64,000 nt of DNA. It comes from Lentisphaeria bacterium (GTDB taxonomy: Bacteria > Verrucomicrobiota > Lentisphaeria > Oligosphaerales > Oligosphaeraceae). The stretch covers positions 30,931 through 94,930 of the forward strand of contig JAEEYQ010000024.1 in assembly GCA_016288215.1 (NCBI GenBank), given 5' to 3'. Shown here piece after piece: positions 62,811 through 64,000 of the stretch. Both the position numbers and the translations under genes were made by a program. The notes under the pieces were generated by a model. It did no database searches. It was not told the origin of the DNA and was given only the letters and a program-made list of their open reading frames with translations. Within the stretch, counting starts at the first letter, position 1. Each line of letters begins with the position of its first letter.

Positions 62811-63055
62811 CAAACAGGGGAATGCGGAAACGCGTTTAAATGGGCCTGGCAGGGGCATTATGCATTTTAGGTATTAATATACCTGAATAGGGAGACCATG
62901 CCATAAAACGCGCTCCAGTGGCCGTAACGGCCATTGTTCTGAAAAAACAAGGCAAAAATCGGCTTGCGGCGGCGAATTTTCGTCTTTGTCGTGAAACGGC
63001 CTCCACAGGGGCAAAATTTTCATGGATATTGCAAAAAATGCAATATGTTTCAGGG
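62811..63055 (-). repeat. Dispersed ~245-bp intergenic repeat, copy C
   Basis: Read on the minus strand it starts TTGCATTTTTTGCAATATCC, passes TTTTGCCCCTGTGGAGGCC, AATTCGCCGCCGCAAGCC and CAATGGCCGTTACGGCC, then GGTATATTAATACCTAAAAT. It ends GGCCCA...AAACGCGTTTCCGC and TTCCCCTGTTTGG. These blocks match copy B in order. It lies between the pseudopilin and the second AAA gene. The remaining bases to 63245 hold the AAA gene's promoter and a small inverted repeat at 63199. Confidence 0.75.
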
Positions 63056-63198
63056 CTGCCGAGGGGAGAAATGGGATGGATGGGACAGATGTTTTGGGTT
63101 CCTTTTGTTCTGTTTGTCCTGCCCTGCAGCGGGGGTAGGTCGTCGCCGACTTGCTGACGCCGCTGTCTCGCTGGAGGTTTCAATATGTTGCATTATAG

Positions 63199-63219
63199 TA
63201 TTGTCGATATATGACAATA
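63199..63219 (+). promoter_or_regulatory. Inverted repeat before the second AAA gene
   Basis: TATTGTC-GATATAT-GACAATA, 27 bases before the ATG at 63246. It may be an operator or leader hairpin. Confidence 0.4.
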
Positions 63220-63245
63220 GGCCGACAACGCCAAGGAGGCACGAC

Positions 63246-64000
63246 ATGGACGAGAAGCCCGCCATAAAACAGCTCACCACAGGGACTAACGACTTTCCCA
63301 AGCTCATTCTTGAAGGGGAGGGAAAGTACGTGGACAAGACGGCGCTGCTCTACGAGCTGGCCATACCCAAGACGGACGCGCAGTATTTCATCTCGCGGCC
63401 GCGGCGCTTTGGCAAGTCCTTGATGATCAGCACGTTTCAGGCGATGTTCGAGGGGCGGCGCGAGCTTTTCAAGGGCCTTGCCCTCGACACATTGCCATGG
63501 GAGTGCTGGGACGAGAGGCGGCGCCATCCCGTCTACAGCTTCACCATGTCCAGCGCCAACGGCACGACCTTCGACGAGTTCGAGACCTCGCTGGCGAAAC
63601 TGACGCAATCGCTCTGCGAGCAGGTGACGTGTCCTTATGACGCCGCCATGGGCGTGGCGTCCAATTTCGAGGAGTTCATCAAGGCGGCCGCGGAGAAGTC
63701 GCCCACCGGCCAGATCGTGGTGCTCATCGACGAGTACGACGAGCCGGTGGCCAAGTTCCTGGACGACCTCCCCACGCTCCACCGCGCGCGGTCGGTCCTC
63801 CACGACTTCTACGAGAAGCTCAAGAGCAACTCCGAGAAGATCCGCTTCCTCATGATGACCGGCGTGACCAAGCTCACGAGGCTGTCGGTCTTCTCCGGCC
63901 TCAACCACCTCAAGGACCTCTCCATGGACCCCCGCTTCGCCACGCTGCTGGGCTACACCCGCGAGGAGCTGGACGGCGCGCTGCGGGAGAACGTGGAGGA
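63246..64000 (+). CDS. AAA-ATPase-like / PD-(D/E)XK family protein (3' end cut by window edge)
   Basis: 251 residues to the window edge, start supported by AAGGAGG 7 nt upstream. KLILEGEGKYVDKTALLYELA and FISRPRRFGKSLMISTF (Walker A variant), IVVLIDEYDEPVAKFL (Walker B) and MMTGVTKLTRLSVFSGLNHL are the ATPase half. The nuclease half should follow outside the window. It shares the family with the gene at 49815 but is from another branch (shorter N-terminus, TGTNDFPKLI start). Confidence 0.92.
   Translation, partial: MDEKPAIKQLTTGTNDFPKLILEGEGKYVDKTALLYELAIPKTDAQYFISRPRRFGKSLMISTFQAMFEGRRELFKGLALDTLPWECWDERRRHPVYSFTMSSANGTTFDEFETSLAKLTQSLCEQVTCPYDAAMGVASNFEEFIKAAAEKSPTGQIVVLIDEYDEPVAKFLDDLPTLHRARSVLHDFYEKLKSNSEKIRFLMMTGVTKLTRLSVFSGLNHLKDLSMDPRFATLLGYTREELDGALRENVE

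Noticed and set aside
1..64000. CRISPR arrays, prophage, integrases or IS transposases
   Set aside because: No spaced direct repeats of CRISPR type and no phage, integrase or transposase motifs were found; the AT-rich arrays have too short a period.

Overview
The window looks like chromosomal DNA of a PVC-group bacterium, most likely a gut Lentisphaerae/Victivallales member. This is an inference from gene content, with no rRNA to confirm it. Indicators are a pseudopilin with the [18 protein letters not shown]-terminus and a C-terminal ADGHV motif, two DUF4838 proteins, several secreted glycoside-hydrolase-like TIM-barrel proteins, a GldA/GldF/GldG-like + DUF4340 cluster, and two AAA-ATPase-like/PD-(D/E)XK proteins. 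Most genes are GC-rich (mid-50s % by eye); intergenic regions are AT-rich and full of small repeats. There is no phage, IS transposase, CRISPR or rRNA.

Layout. 1-2.9 kb (minus): a partial GT4 glycosyltransferase, two acetyltransferase-like genes and an Rrf2 regulator. 3.0-5.2 kb: an AT-rich PstS-like protein between a 246-bp inverted-repeat element and one copy of a dispersed ~245-bp repeat. 5.2-15.3 kb: a transglutaminase/TIM-barrel fusion, an MscS channel, a small monooxygenase, a DUF4838 protein, a 2-hydroxyacid dehydrogenase, a GH-like lipid- or periplasm-targeted protein and a DUF4886 protein. 15.3-22.0 kb (minus): a complete, tightly overlapping trp operon, trpE-G-D-C-F-B-A, preceded by what reads as a Trp-codon leader peptide with antiterminator and terminator. 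22.7 kb: tRNA-Ser(UGA) with its own terminator. 22.9-34 kb: metF with a coupled orphan, three GH-like proteins, and a frameshifted phosphoesterase/PQQ-propeller gene. 34-40.6 kb (minus): ribD, tetR, glycerate kinase, a FadL-type porin, an Ldh-family dehydrogenase and KDG kinase. 41-49.6 kb (plus): an ExbB/ExbD/TonB-like/zinc-ribbon/rsmD operon, then the Gld-like ABC cluster, DUF4340 and tatD. 49.8-52.8 kb: an AAA/PD-(D/E)XK protein and an orphan. 53-62.5 kb (minus): a large DUF4838 protein, three tandem secreted propeller-like paralogues and a pseudopilin. The right edge cuts a second AAA/PD-(D/E)XK gene.

Functionally the window mixes housekeeping (Trp, folate, riboflavin, rRNA methylation, envelope energisation) with many exported and cytosolic polysaccharide-degradation genes. 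KDG kinase, a 2-hydroxyacid dehydrogenase, an Ldh-family dehydrogenase and glycerate kinase are plausible sinks for uronate/aldonate products, but no sequence link ties them together.

The items I would look at first are the trp attenuator, the dispersed ~245-bp repeat family, and a 33-bp palindrome that sits in frame inside tatD and resembles intergenic repeats elsewhere in the window.
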